Origin: Demequina iriomotensis
Lineage (GTDB): Bacteria; Actinomycetota; Actinomycetes; Actinomycetales; Demequinaceae
Length of the DNA stretch: 64,000 nucleotides
Assembly (NCBI RefSeq): GCF_000971395.1
Contig: NZ_BBME01000011.1
Span: forward strand, 248,001-312,000
Direction of reading: 5' to 3'
Positions 36,878-47,151 of the stretch are shown piece after piece (within the stretch, counting starts at the first letter, position 1; the number at the start of each line of letters is the position of its first letter). Under the pieces are notes generated by a model that was not told the DNA's origin, made no database searches, and worked only from the letters and a program-made list of their open reading frames with translations. The position numbers and the translations under genes were made by a program.

Positions 36878-38077
36878 ATGTCGGTTCGCCGCGTTGCACT
36901 CCTGACCGCCGGTGGGTTCGCTCCCTGCCTCTCCTCAGCGGTGGGAGGCCTGATCGAGCGCTACACCGAGATCGCCCCCGAGGTGGAGATCATCGCCTAT
37001 GAGCACGGCTACTGGGGCCTGCTGCTCGGCAAGAAGATCGTGATCGACGACGAGGTCCGCAAGCACGCCGGCCTGCTCCACGAGTTCGGCGGCTCGCCCA
37101 TCGGCAACTCGCGCGTCAAGCTCACCAACGTCGCGGACTGCGTCAAGCGCGGCCTCGTGCAGGAGGGCGAGGACCCGCTGGCCGTCGCGGCCGAGCAGCT
37201 CAAGGCCGATGGCGTCGACGTGCTCCACACCATCGGCGGCGACGACACGAACACGACGGCCGCCGACCTCGCCGCGTACCTCGCCGACAACGACTACGGC
37301 CTCACCGTCGTAGGCCTGCCCAAGACCATCGACAACGACGTGGTGCCGATCCGCCAGTCGCTGGGCGCCTGGACCGCCGCCGAGGAGGCCGCCAAGTTCG
37401 GCCGCAACATCATCGGCGAGCACCGGTCGGGTCCGCGCATGCTCATCATCCACGAGGTCATGGGTCGCGCGTGCGGCTGGCTGACCGCCGCCGCGGCGAT
37501 GAAGTACCGCGAGGACCTCGCGACCCGCACGTTCCTGCCCGGCATCGGGCTCACCAAGGAGCGCTGGGACATCCACGCCGTGTACGTCCCCGAGCAGAAG
37601 CTCGACATCGACGCCGAGGCGGCGCGCCTGCGCACCGTCATGGACGAGGTCGGCAACGTCAACATCTTCCTGTCGGAGGGCGCCGGCGTGCCCGAGATCA
37701 TCGCGGAGATGGAGGCGACCGGCCAGGAGGTCAAGCGCGACCCCTTCGGCCACGTGCGCCTCGACGAGATCAACCCCGGCCAGTGGTTCGCGAAGCAGTT
37801 CGCGGAGAAGCTGGGCGCCGAGAAGGTCATGGTCCAGAAGTCGGGCTACTTCTCGCGCGCGGCGGCCGCCAACGCCGAGGACCTGCGTCTCATCAAGTCG
37901 ATGACCGACTACGCCGTCGAGTGCGCGCTGCGCGGCGAGCCCGGCGTGATCGGCCACGACGAGGAGGACGGCGACCGTCTCAAGGCGATCCCGTTCCCGC
38001 GCATCGCGGGCCACAAGCCGTTCGACACCACCACCCCGTGGTACGTCGAGACGCTCGAGGCGATCGGGCAGGCGTAA
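36878..38077 (+). CDS. Pyrophosphate-dependent 6-phosphofructokinase
   Basis: A 399-aa phosphofructokinase. The phosphoryl-donor motif reads GGDDTNTT (Gly-Gly-Asp-Asp, 120-123), where ATP-dependent enzymes have Gly-Gly-Asp-Gly; that second Asp is the accepted marker of PPi use. The catalytic LPKTIDND is intact (148-154). It would interconvert fructose 6-phosphate and fructose 1,6-bisphosphate reversibly, saving ATP in glycolysis and permitting gluconeogenic flow. A leader with GAAAGG precedes the ATG. It lies four bases upstream of DAHP synthase in an apparent operon. Confidence 0.92.
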   Translation: MSVRRVALLTAGGFAPCLSSAVGGLIERYTEIAPEVEIIAYEHGYWGLLLGKKIVIDDEVRKHAGLLHEFGGSPIGNSRVKLTNVADCVKRGLVQEGEDPLAVAAEQLKADGVDVLHTIGGDDTNTTAADLAAYLADNDYGLTVVGLPKTIDNDVVPIRQSLGAWTAAEEAAKFGRNIIGEHRSGPRMLIIHEVMGRACGWLTAAAAMKYREDLATRTFLPGIGLTKERWDIHAVYVPEQKLDIDAEAARLRTVMDEVGNVNIFLSEGAGVPEIIAEMEATGQEVKRDPFGHVRLDEINPGQWFAKQFAEKLGAEKVMVQKSGYFSRAAAANAEDLRLIKSMTDYAVECALRGEPGVIGHDEEDGDRLKAIPFPRIAGHKPFDTTTPWYVETLEAIGQA

Positions 38078-38081
38078 TCAC

Positions 38082-39461
38082 ATGACAGAGGCTGCCCTGA
38101 CGGCGGCGGGCGTCGACTCGTACCTCTCCAAGGAGGCGAGGCAGCAGCCGCAGTGGCCCGACGCCGCTGCGCTGCGACGCGCGACCGACCGTCTCACGCA
38201 GGTCCCCCCTCTGGTGTTCGCGGGCGAGGCGGACCGGCTGCGCGCGCAGCTGGCCGCCGCGTCCCGCGGCGAGGCATTCGTCCTCCAGGGCGGCGACTGC
38301 GCCGAGATCTTCGCGGAGGCCACGGCCGACCGCATCCGGAACAAGATCAAGACCATCCTCCAGATGGCGGTCATCCTCACCTACGGCGCCTCGACGCCCG
38401 TGGTGAAGATCGGCCGCATGGCGGGCCAGTACGCGAAGCCGCGGTCGTCGGACACGGAGACCCGTGACGGCCTCACGCTGCCCGTGTACCGGGGCGACAT
38501 CGTCAACTCCTCGGGCTTCACCGAGGACGAGCGGATCCCGAACCCCGACCGTCTGCTCGATGCGTACCACGTGTCGGCTTCCACGCTCAACCTCATCCGC
38601 GCGTTCACGCAGGGCGGCTTCGCCGACCTGCGTCGCGTCCACCAGTGGAACAAGGGCTTCGCCGCCAACCCGGCCTACGCGAAGTACGAGGCGTTCGCGA
38701 AGGAGATCGACCGTGCCGTGCGCTTCATGGGCGCGGCCGGCGGCGACTTCGAGGCGCTCAAGACGGTCGAGCTGTTCTCGAGCCACGAGGCGCTCCTGCT
38801 CGATTACGAGCGCGCGCTCACGCGCATCGACTCGCGCTCGGGCCTGCCGTACGACTGCTCGGCGCACTTCCTGTGGATCGGCGAGCGCACCCGACAGCTC
38901 GACGGCGCGCACGTCGAGTTCCTGTCGAAGGTGCACAACCCGCTCGCGGTGAAGCTCGGGCCCACCGCCACGTCCGCGGACGCGGTCGAGCTCGCGGAGC
39001 GCCTCAACCCGGAGAACATCCCGGGCCGCCTGACGTTCGTCGCCCGCATGGGCGCCGACAAGGTGCGGGACGCGCTCCCGGGCATCGTCGAGGGCGTGCG
39101 GGACTCCGGAGTGGCGGTCACCTGGCTCACCGACCCGATGCACGGCAACACGTTCACGTCGGACTCGGGCTACAAGACGCGCAAGTTCGACACGATCCTC
39201 GACGAGGTCACCGGCTTCTTCGAGGTGCACGAGGCGCTGGGAACCGTCCCGGGCGGCCTGCACGTGGAGCTCACGGGCGACGACGTGACCGAGGTCATGG
39301 GCGGCACCGAGAAGATCGACGACGAGGGCCTGGCCCGGCGCTACGAGACCAAGGTCGACCCGCGCCTCAACCACCAGCAGTCGCTCGAGCTCGCGTTCCT
39401 GGTGGCCGACCTGCTCGCGCGCCACAAGGCGCGCCTGCCGCAGGAGGACGAGCTGGCCTAG
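38082..39461 (+). CDS. aroG: 3-deoxy-7-phosphoheptulonate synthase, class II (DAHP synthase)
   Basis: A 459-aa class II (plant-like) DAHP synthase that condenses PEP with erythrose 4-phosphate, entering the shikimate pathway. Motifs include LQGGDCAEIF (metal Cys), KIGRMAGQYAKPRS, HFLWIGERTRQLD, GGLHVELTGDDVTE and the end DPRLNHQQSLELAF. Length is normal. The N-terminal allosteric extension of mycobacterial AroG looks largely absent, so feedback by several aromatics is uncertain. ATG four bases after PPi-PFK; a strong terminator follows. Confidence 0.95.
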   Translation: MTEAALTAAGVDSYLSKEARQQPQWPDAAALRRATDRLTQVPPLVFAGEADRLRAQLAAASRGEAFVLQGGDCAEIFAEATADRIRNKIKTILQMAVILTYGASTPVVKIGRMAGQYAKPRSSDTETRDGLTLPVYRGDIVNSSGFTEDERIPNPDRLLDAYHVSASTLNLIRAFTQGGFADLRRVHQWNKGFAANPAYAKYEAFAKEIDRAVRFMGAAGGDFEALKTVELFSSHEALLLDYERALTRIDSRSGLPYDCSAHFLWIGERTRQLDGAHVEFLSKVHNPLAVKLGPTATSADAVELAERLNPENIPGRLTFVARMGADKVRDALPGIVEGVRDSGVAVTWLTDPMHGNTFTSDSGYKTRKFDTILDEVTGFFEVHEALGTVPGGLHVELTGDDVTEVMGGTEKIDDEGLARRYETKVDPRLNHQQSLELAFLVADLLARHKARLPQEDELA

Positions 39462-39477
39462 CCGCCTCGTCCACGCA

Positions 39478-39509
39478 CGAAGGCCCCGTCCGGACGGACG
39501 GGGCCTTCG
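39478..39509 (+). terminator. Terminator of PPi-PFK-aroG
   Basis: CGAAGGCCCCGTCC (39478-39491) pairs perfectly with GGACGGGGCCTTCG (39496-39509), a 14-bp stem with a 4-base loop, 16 bp past the aroG stop. Confidence 0.9.
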
Positions 39510-39524
39510 TCGTGCTTGGGGAAG

Positions 39525-39555
39525 GGACGATGCGAAGGCGGGCCGCGCATCGTCC
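39525..39555. repeat. Inverted pair of the 10-mer GGACGATGCG
   Basis: GGACGATGCG (39525-39534) and its reverse complement (39546-39555) flank 11 bases, making a perfect 10-bp hairpin between the convergent aroG and kinase genes. It is the only place in the window where two copies face each other at close range. Confidence 0.85.
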
Positions 39556-39561
39556 GTTCCG

Positions 39562-41526
39562 TCAGTCGTACTGCAGGATCAGATCCGTGCCGCGCTCCAC
39601 CTGGATGCCGGGCTGCAGGTTCTGGTCGACGATCTTGTCCTTGTCGCTGAGGAAGCTCCACTTGCCCGTGGTGGTGACCTTGAGACCGGACGCGTTCGCC
39701 GCCCGGACAGCCTCGTCGTAGTCCATGCCGACGTAGTTGTCGACGGTGACGAGCGGCGGGCCGTCCGAGACCGTGATGGTGATGCTGTCGAGCCGGTGGC
39801 CCGCCTCGCCCGCGCCGGGTGTCTGCGCGAACACGATGCCCTTGTCCGCCTCCTCGGTGCGTTCGTGCTCGACGGTCACGTCGAGGCTGTAGTCGTCCGC
39901 CTCGAGCGCCGCCACCGCCTCGTCCTCCGTCATGCCCGTGACCTGGGGGAACTCGATGGGGGCGGGACCGGCGGACACCTCGAGCGACACCGGGGTGTCG
40001 TGGGGCACGGACTCGCCGGCCTCCGGCGTGATCGACATGACCTCGCCGGCGGCGATGGTGTCGGAGAACGTCTCGGACACGTCGCCGAGCGGGAGCTCGA
40101 GCTCCGCGAGCCGCGCCTCCGCGTCCTCCTGCGACCGGCCCACGAGCTTCGGCACGTCCGTCATGCGCGGCCCCTTGGACACCGTCACGGTGACCACGGC
40201 ATCGTTGAGGACGCGCTGCTGCGCGCCGGGATCGGTCGAGATGACGAAGCCGTCGGGGATCACGTCGTCGAAGGTGCGCTCGACGTCGGGCGTGAGGCCC
40301 GCGCCCTTGAGGATCGCGGTCGCGTCCTCCTCCGTCTCGTTCACCACGGACGGAACGGTCGTGTAGGCGCCCGGGCCGATCGAGTTGTACCACCAGAGCC
40401 CGCCGCCGCCGAGCACGAGCAGCGCGACGATGACCGCCGCGATCCACCAGCCCGCACGGCGCTCCGCGCGCTGCGGCTCCCGCGCCTCCGGGTCGTCGTC
40501 GGGAAGCGGCTGGAGCTCAGCACCCACGGCGGCGAAGGGGTGGCCGAGCCCGATGGGCAGCGCCACGGTCGAGCCGGGCGACGCCGACTCGAGCACGGCG
40601 GTCGCGTCGCCGTCGCGCACGAGGACGGTCGAGCCCGACGGGGGGTCGGCGCGCCGGTCGAGCGTGGGCTCGTCGAGCAGCCCGCGGGTGCGCCGCACGA
40701 GCTGCAGCGCCTCGCCGGCGTCCTGCGGGCGCGCCTCCGGGTCGCGGGCGGTCAGGGACGCGACCAGCTCGTCGATCTCCGGAGGCAGCCACGCCACCAC
40801 CGTCGACGGGGCAGGGACGTCGTCGTGCACGTGCTTGGTCGCGACCTGGATCGCGGTGGTACCGGTGTGCGGCTGGCGGCCGGTGACGAGCTCGTACAGG
40901 AGCACGCCCGTCGCGTAGACGTCGGTGCGCGCGTCGGACACGCCGTTGGTGATGAGCTCGGGGCCCAGGTACGCCACCGTGCCCAGGATCGTCCCGGAGG
41001 TGCTCGAGGTCACCTCGGTGACCGCCCGGGCGAGCCCGAAGTCGGCGACGCGGGGCCGTCCCTCCGAGTCGATGAGGACGTTCTCGGGCTTGACGTCCTG
41101 ATGGACCAGCCCCTGGCGGTGCGCCGACGCAAGGGCGTCGAGCACCTGCTCGACCGTCGTGAGCGCGGCGGCGAGCGACAGGGTTCCCTCGTGCGCGAGG
41201 ACCTCGCGCAGATTCTCGCCGTCGACGTACTCCATGGTGAGGTAGGAGACGTCCGCGTCGACGCCTTGGTCGTAGACCCGCACCACGCCCGGGTGCGTGA
41301 GGCGCGCGGCCGCCTTCGCCTCGCGCCGGAACCGGGCCACGAACTCCCGCGAGTTCGGGTCGACCTCGAGGTGGCGGTGCATGACCTTCAGCGCGACGTC
41401 GCGCTCGAGGCGGCGGTCGAAGGCGAGGTAGACCGTGGCCATGCCCCCCGCGGCGATCCGCTCGCGCACCTCGTAGCGGCCGTCGATGACGCGGCCCAGG
41501 AGGGGATCGGTGAGGGTGTCGGACAC
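39562..41526 (-). CDS. PASTA-domain Ser/Thr protein kinase (PknL-like) with a non-RD catalytic loop
   Basis: A 654-aa membrane kinase. The N-terminal kinase domain has IAAGGMATVY, Lys47 and DFG (ADFGLAR), but the catalytic loop reads HQDVKPEN (His142-Gln143-Asp144) and not HRD, and the APE motif is GPE. One transmembrane helix follows (about 355-378), then four extracellular PASTA repeats that sense peptidoglycan or muropeptides. Its place between class II DAHP synthase and an Rv2175c-type gene matches the pknL locus. Start is GTG at 41526, because TAGAAT (41534-41539, minus) ends seven bases before it; the upstream ATG overlaps that hexamer. Confidence 0.92.
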   Translation of the reverse strand: MSDTLTDPLLGRVIDGRYEVRERIAAGGMATVYLAFDRRLERDVALKVMHRHLEVDPNSREFVARFRREAKAAARLTHPGVVRVYDQGVDADVSYLTMEYVDGENLREVLAHEGTLSLAAALTTVEQVLDALASAHRQGLVHQDVKPENVLIDSEGRPRVADFGLARAVTEVTSSTSGTILGTVAYLGPELITNGVSDARTDVYATGVLLYELVTGRQPHTGTTAIQVATKHVHDDVPAPSTVVAWLPPEIDELVASLTARDPEARPQDAGEALQLVRRTRGLLDEPTLDRRADPPSGSTVLVRDGDATAVLESASPGSTVALPIGLGHPFAAVGAELQPLPDDDPEAREPQRAERRAGWWIAAVIVALLVLGGGGLWWYNSIGPGAYTTVPSVVNETEEDATAILKGAGLTPDVERTFDDVIPDGFVISTDPGAQQRVLNDAVVTVTVSKGPRMTDVPKLVGRSQEDAEARLAELELPLGDVSETFSDTIAAGEVMSITPEAGESVPHDTPVSLEVSAGPAPIEFPQVTGMTEDEAVAALEADDYSLDVTVEHERTEEADKGIVFAQTPGAGEAGHRLDSITITVSDGPPLVTVDNYVGMDYDEAVRAANASGLKVTTTGKWSFLSDKDKIVDQNLQPGIQVERGTDLILQYD

Positions 41527-41580
41527 GCCGCCCATTCTAGGCGTCCGCCCTGCCGGCTCCGACGGTGCGCGCGCGGCGCG

Positions 41581-42912
41581 TCAGCTGAACCGCGCCATGA
41601 GCGCCTTGACGCTCGCGACGTAGCCGACGGTGTCGGAGTGGTAGCCGTGGTCGATGACGGCGGCGGCGCCCTGGTAGTACCCCGCGATCGCGTCCTCGAC
41701 GCTCGTGAAGGTGCGGTCGAGCGCCCGCAGGATGAGCACGCCCGCGAGGACGTTGTCACGCGGGTCGAGCAGGTCGAGCCGCCGCCCCGCCATGTCGGAG
41801 GCCCACTCGCCCGAGGTGGGGATCACCTGCATCACGCCCACCGCGTTGGCGGGGGAGACCGCGCGCATGTCGAAGCCGGACTCCTGGTACGAGATGGCCT
41901 GGGCGAGCACCGGGTCGACGCCATGCTCCTTCGCGGTCGCGATGATGATCCGCTGCATGTCGTCCCGCGACGGCACGGCCCGCGTGAGCAGGACGGCCTT
42001 GTTCTGGTTGGCGGCCCGGACGATGTCGGAGGCGTAGGTGCGTCCCGCGAACGTGTCGCCGACCAGCGGCTCGGTCGAATCGCCCGGCACGGTGAGGCGC
42101 TGGCCCACCCGGATGAGCGACGCGTTCGCGAGCGTGTTCTCGCGGGCGAGCACGGCGACCGTGGTGCCGTGCCGCTGCGCGATCGACGAGAGCGTGTCGC
42201 CGGCCTTGACCGTGTAATGGGTGCGGGACGCGGCGGCCGGGGCCGTCTGCGTCGTGGCCGTGCGGGAGGACGATGCGGAGGTCGCCTTCCCTGGGATGGA
42301 GAGGCGCTGGCCGACCGTGATGAAGGAGGCGTTCGCCAGGGTGTTGGCCTTCGCGAGGGAGGCGACCGTGGTGCCGTGCCTCTGCGCGATCTCCGACAGC
42401 GTGTCGCCCGAGCGGACGGTGTAGGTCGACGCCGTCCTTGCCGTCGGCTGCGACGTGTGGGACGCGGAGGCGGAGGCCTGGCCCGAGCCACCGATGGTGA
42501 GTCGCTGCCCGGGGAAGATCAGTGCGGCGTTCGCCAGGTGGTTGTCCCGCGCGAGCCTCGCGACCGTGGTGCCGTGGCGGTGCGCGATCTCGGACAGCGT
42601 GTCGCCCGATTTGACGGTGTACGTGGCGGCGAGGGTCGTCACCTTCGTCGAGGGCTTGCCGGCGGATCCCGTCGGCACGGTGACGGTGGTGCCGACGTAG
42701 ATGGTGGCCCGCGAGTCGAGGTCGTTCGCGGCGACGATCGCGGGGATGGTGCTGCCGTAACGATGCGCGAGGTGCGACACCGTGTCACCCGGTTCGACGC
42801 GGTGCTGCTCGTCCGCGGCAGCCGGGGCCGTCGTCGCGAGGCCGAAGAAGGTGGCGATCGCGGCGGTGGTCGCCGCGGGTCCGGCGGGGACGAGGGGGGA
42901 CGTCGCAGCCAT
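41581..42912 (-). CDS. Secreted LysM / lytic transglycosylase (SLT) protein
   Basis: A 443-aa exported cell-wall enzyme. A signal peptide (about 1-33, ending APAAADE) precedes four LysM repeats, each with the SGDTLSEIAHRHGTT-type core, joined by Ser/Thr/Ala linkers. The C-terminal SLT domain has the catalytic Glu in AISYQESGFDMRAVS, then NAVGVMQVIP and IAGYYQGAAAV. It would cleave glycan strands to 1,6-anhydro ends. GGAGG precedes the ATG. Its place beside the PASTA kinase suggests a shared role in wall growth. A GGACGATGCG copy falls in the third linker. Confidence 0.92.
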   Translation of the reverse strand: MAATSPLVPAGPAATTAAIATFFGLATTAPAAADEQHRVEPGDTVSHLAHRYGSTIPAIVAANDLDSRATIYVGTTVTVPTGSAGKPSTKVTTLAATYTVKSGDTLSEIAHRHGTTVARLARDNHLANAALIFPGQRLTIGGSGQASASASHTSQPTARTASTYTVRSGDTLSEIAQRHGTTVASLAKANTLANASFITVGQRLSIPGKATSASSSRTATTQTAPAAASRTHYTVKAGDTLSSIAQRHGTTVAVLARENTLANASLIRVGQRLTVPGDSTEPLVGDTFAGRTYASDIVRAANQNKAVLLTRAVPSRDDMQRIIIATAKEHGVDPVLAQAISYQESGFDMRAVSPANAVGVMQVIPTSGEWASDMAGRRLDLLDPRDNVLAGVLILRALDRTFTSVEDAIAGYYQGAAAVIDHGYHSDTVGYVASVKALMARFS

Positions 42913-43013
42913 GCATGCCTCCGGTGTGAGAGATGGTGCTCAAGTGACGGATGTGACAAAAGTGACCGTAACCCCGGTCCGGGCGCGGCCGCAAGGGGTC
43001 CGGCCACGGTCGG

Positions 43014-43019
43014 TACCCT
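43014..43019 (+). promoter_or_regulatory. -10-like hexamer TACCCT, leaderless start of the Rv2175c homologue
   Basis: TACCCT is followed by six bases and then the ATG at 43026, with no ribosome-binding sequence between. Confidence 0.45.
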
Positions 43020-43025
43020 GGTGCC

Positions 43026-43373
43026 ATGACCGACGCCATGTGGCTCACCGTTCCCGACTTCGCCGACCGCCTGGGGTCCACCCCGAGCAAGGTGCGTGAC
43101 ATGCTCCGCGAGGGCGACCTGCTCGCCGTGCGCCGCGGAGAGCGTCAGACCCTGCAGATCCCCGCCGACGTCATCGTCGACGGCGACGCCGGTCCCGAGG
43201 TGATCGCGACGCTGCGCGGCACGCTGACGCTGCTGCGCGACGCGGGCATGGACGACGCCGAATGCGCGGAGTGGCTGCTTTCGGACGAGCCGGAGCTCGG
43301 CATGTCGCCGCTCGCCGCGCTGCGCGAGGGACGTCGCGCGCACGTGCGGCGCGTCGCGCAGGCGCTCCTGTAA
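43026..43373 (+). CDS. Rv2175c-family DNA-binding protein
   Basis: A 115-aa small winged-helix protein. The N-terminal half, MTDAMWLTVPDFADRLG with TPSKVRDMLREGDLLAVRRGE, is the helix-turn-helix of this family, which in M. tuberculosis is a PknL substrate whose DNA binding is lost on phosphorylation (established for Rv2175c). The C-terminus (LRGTLTLLRDAGMDDAECAEWLL) matches the family. The N-terminal disordered phospho-acceptor region of Rv2175c is short here. Target genes unknown. The kinase and this gene are divergent around the LysM gene. Confidence 0.88.
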   Translation: MTDAMWLTVPDFADRLGSTPSKVRDMLREGDLLAVRRGERQTLQIPADVIVDGDAGPEVIATLRGTLTLLRDAGMDDAECAEWLLSDEPELGMSPLAALREGRRAHVRRVAQALL

Positions 43374-43384
43374 CGAGGCGCAGG

Positions 43385-44440
43385 CTAGGACGCGCGGTCG
43401 ACCGCGGCGTCGACCAAGGCGAGCACCGGCTCCGGCCGCGCGAGGGCCGCGACCAGGGATTCGCGTGCGAGCGCGGCCTGGGTCGCGATCTCCCGCTCGG
43501 CCGCCGCGAGCGCTCCGGAGGACTCGATCGCGGCGATCGCGGTGGCGAGCTCGGCCTCGGCGGCCGACGCGCGGCCGAGCACACGCTCGACCGCCGCGCG
43601 CTCGGCGGCGTCGCCGTGGGCGAGCGCGTGCCACACGAGGAGGGTGCGCTTGCCCTCGCGGAGGTCGTCCCCGACGGGCTTGCCGGTCACCTGCGGGCTG
43701 CCCGTGAGCCCGAGCACGTCGTCGCGCAGCTGGAACGCGACCCCCAGCGGCAGGCCCGCACCGCGGAGCGCGGTGATCGTCGCGTGCTCTGCCCCGGCCA
43801 CGGCCGCGCCGAGCGCGAGCGGGAACTCCGCCGTGTAGGAGGCCGTCTTCGCGCGCATCACCGCGCGGATGTCTACCTCGAGCGCGGCCAGGTCGGACCA
43901 CGGCGCGGCGGCGACGCGCATGTCGAGGTGCTGTCCCGCCGTGACGAGCGCCGCCATCTCGTCGAACAGGTCGCCGACCATGTCACCGGCGGCTCGGGCC
44001 GCGAGCGTGGCTCCCCGCAGCGCCGCGACGAGCGCGACGTCACCCGCGAGGATCGCTCCCGCGCGCCCGTACGCCTCGGCGTCGCCGGGCCAGCCCGCCT
44101 GCCGGTGACGCGCCTCGAACGCGCGGTGCGCCGCGGGCCGACCACGACGCATGTCCGAGCCGTCGAGCACGTCGTCGTGGAGCAGCGCCGCCGTCTGGAA
44201 CAGCTCGAGCGACGCGGCGACGCCCGCCGCGACGTCGGGGTCGTTGCCGCCGCACGCCTCGAACGATGCGAGCAGCAGCAGTCCCCGGAACGCCTTGCCT
44301 CCCTGGGAGGACTCGGCGAGCTGGTCGATCAGGTCGATCCCGGCCGCACCGCCGGGACTCATGGCGCTGCCGGCCCACGACAGCAGGGTGGCGGTGCGGT
44401 CGGCGATGAGGGCGCGATGGCGGGTGTGCGTCGCATGCAT
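43385..44440 (-). CDS. Polyprenyl diphosphate synthase (IdsA-like)
   Basis: A 351-aa trans-prenyltransferase that extends isoprenoid chains. The first Asp-rich motif is LLHDDVLDGSDMRRG (DDxxD). The second is FQLRDDVLGLTG, with only two of the usual three aspartates; this is common in actinobacterial IdsA-type enzymes. Residues just before the first motif suggest a C15-C20 product, but chain length cannot be fixed by eye. ATG at 44440 is six bases after TACGCT. It converges with the Rv2175c homologue, as idsA2 does near pknL. Confidence 0.88.
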   Translation of the reverse strand: MHATHTRHRALIADRTATLLSWAGSAMSPGGAAGIDLIDQLAESSQGGKAFRGLLLLASFEACGGNDPDVAAGVAASLELFQTAALLHDDVLDGSDMRRGRPAAHRAFEARHRQAGWPGDAEAYGRAGAILAGDVALVAALRGATLAARAAGDMVGDLFDEMAALVTAGQHLDMRVAAAPWSDLAALEVDIRAVMRAKTASYTAEFPLALGAAVAGAEHATITALRGAGLPLGVAFQLRDDVLGLTGSPQVTGKPVGDDLREGKRTLLVWHALAHGDAAERAAVERVLGRASAAEAELATAIAAIESSGALAAAEREIATQAALARESLVAALARPEPVLALVDAAVDRAS

Positions 44441-44558
44441 GCGACCAGCGTAGGGGCGCGGGACGAGGCGAGGTCCCCAGGCCGGCCGCGCCCGCCGGCA
44501 CTCCACAGAACCGCTCGCGGGAACCTCGCGGCGGCGGATCCCGCCTCACGCTCGTCCC

Positions 44559-45548
44559 ATGACGACGATCACCGGACCCGGCGAGCTGGCCTCCCTCATC
44601 CCCGCGCTCCTCGGATTCGAGCCCGAGGACTCGGTGGTGGCCGTGGTGGTGCGCGAGCACGGGGAGCTCGGGGCGATCCTGCGCCTCGACGAGCGCGACC
44701 TGGTCGGAGACCGCCGCGAGGATCCCGCGCGGGACCTCGCGCTCGTCGCGATGCGCGAGGGTGCGCGCTCCGCGATCGTGCTCGCGTACACGCGTGACGA
44801 GTCCATCGCGATCGAGGCGCTCGCGACGGCCGTGGCCGCGCTCGACGAGACGGTGGCGAGCGTCGAGCCGTGGATCGTAGTTGCGGGACGGTACTTCTGT
44901 CCCGACTGCGACGACCCTCGGTGCTGCCCTCCCGGCGGGAGGCCGGTGCCTCCGGGCGCCTCGGTGCCCGGACCGGCCGTGCGCCTGCGCCGCATGCCCG
45001 GGTCGGGGCGTGCCCCTGCGGCGCAACGGCGCCTGGCGGCACGTGCGGCGCGCCGGTGGGAGGACCGCGCGCCGCGCGACCTCGAGGCATGGCGCACCGA
45101 GTCGGCGCGTCGCTGGAGAGCCGTGCTGCGCGACGGCGTCGACGGGCCCGCGCGCCTGGGTGCGCTCGGCGCCGCGCTCGCGGATGTGCGGGTGCGCGAT
45201 GCGGTCCTCCTCATGCTGGTGCCCGGCGCGGACGAGGCCGTCGAGGATGCGCTGCGGGGCATCGACTCGCTCGCGCTCGGGCGGGCGCTGGGGGAGGGCA
45301 TGCGACCCGCGACGCCGCCGGACCCGGGGACCGCGCGGCGCGCCCGGACCCTGCTGCTCGACCTCCTCGCGCATCTGCCGGCGCGCCTGTGCGCACCCCC
45401 TGCCGCGACGCTCGCCGTGATCGCGTGGTGGAGCGGTGGCGAGCGGGAGGCGCGGGAGTGGTGCGCGGTCGCCCTCGACCACGATCCCCGGTATCGTCTT
45501 GCGCTTCTGGTGCTGGCCCTCATCGACGCCGCGGGCCCGTCGCGCTGA
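44559..45548 (+). CDS. DUF4192 family protein
   Basis: A 329-aa cytosolic protein of the actinobacterial DUF4192 family. It begins TITGPGELASLIPALLGFEPEDSVV, the family's hallmark, followed by an alpha/beta N-terminal domain and a C-terminal TPR-like helical region (LAVIAWWSGGEREAREWCAVAL). No catalytic residues are evident and the function is unknown. ATG at 44559 lies six bases after CACGCT. It lies upstream of sigA on the same strand with a 145-bp gap. Confidence 0.85.
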   Translation: MTTITGPGELASLIPALLGFEPEDSVVAVVVREHGELGAILRLDERDLVGDRREDPARDLALVAMREGARSAIVLAYTRDESIAIEALATAVAALDETVASVEPWIVVAGRYFCPDCDDPRCCPPGGRPVPPGASVPGPAVRLRRMPGSGRAPAAQRRLAARAARRWEDRAPRDLEAWRTESARRWRAVLRDGVDGPARLGALGAALADVRVRDAVLLMLVPGADEAVEDALRGIDSLALGRALGEGMRPATPPDPGTARRARTLLLDLLAHLPARLCAPPAATLAVIAWWSGGEREAREWCAVALDHDPRYRLALLVLALIDAAGPSR

Positions 45549-45605
45549 CGGTGCCGCGCGCGGGTCACGATCGCGTAAGAAGATGGCCGCGATGGAACGG
45601 ATCGA

Positions 45606-45624
45606 TTGACAAGAGCGTTACAAT
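45606..45624 (+). promoter_or_regulatory. Candidate sigA promoter region
   Basis: TTGACA (45606-45611) is a perfect -35 hexamer, but the best -10-like hexamer, TACAAT (45619-45624), is only seven bases away. A -10 at the usual 17-bp spacing would be TGGATT (45629-45634). The sequence is clearly AT-rich and promoter-like; its exact geometry is unresolved. Confidence 0.45.
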
Positions 45625-45693
45625 CTAATGGATTTGCGCGAGGCGATCAGCGGGGCCTCACCATCCACTCCGTGACAGGTCGAGAGGGAAGCC

Positions 45694-47136
<1,443 letters not shown>

Positions 47137-47151
47137 CGGGCATCGCCCCGT

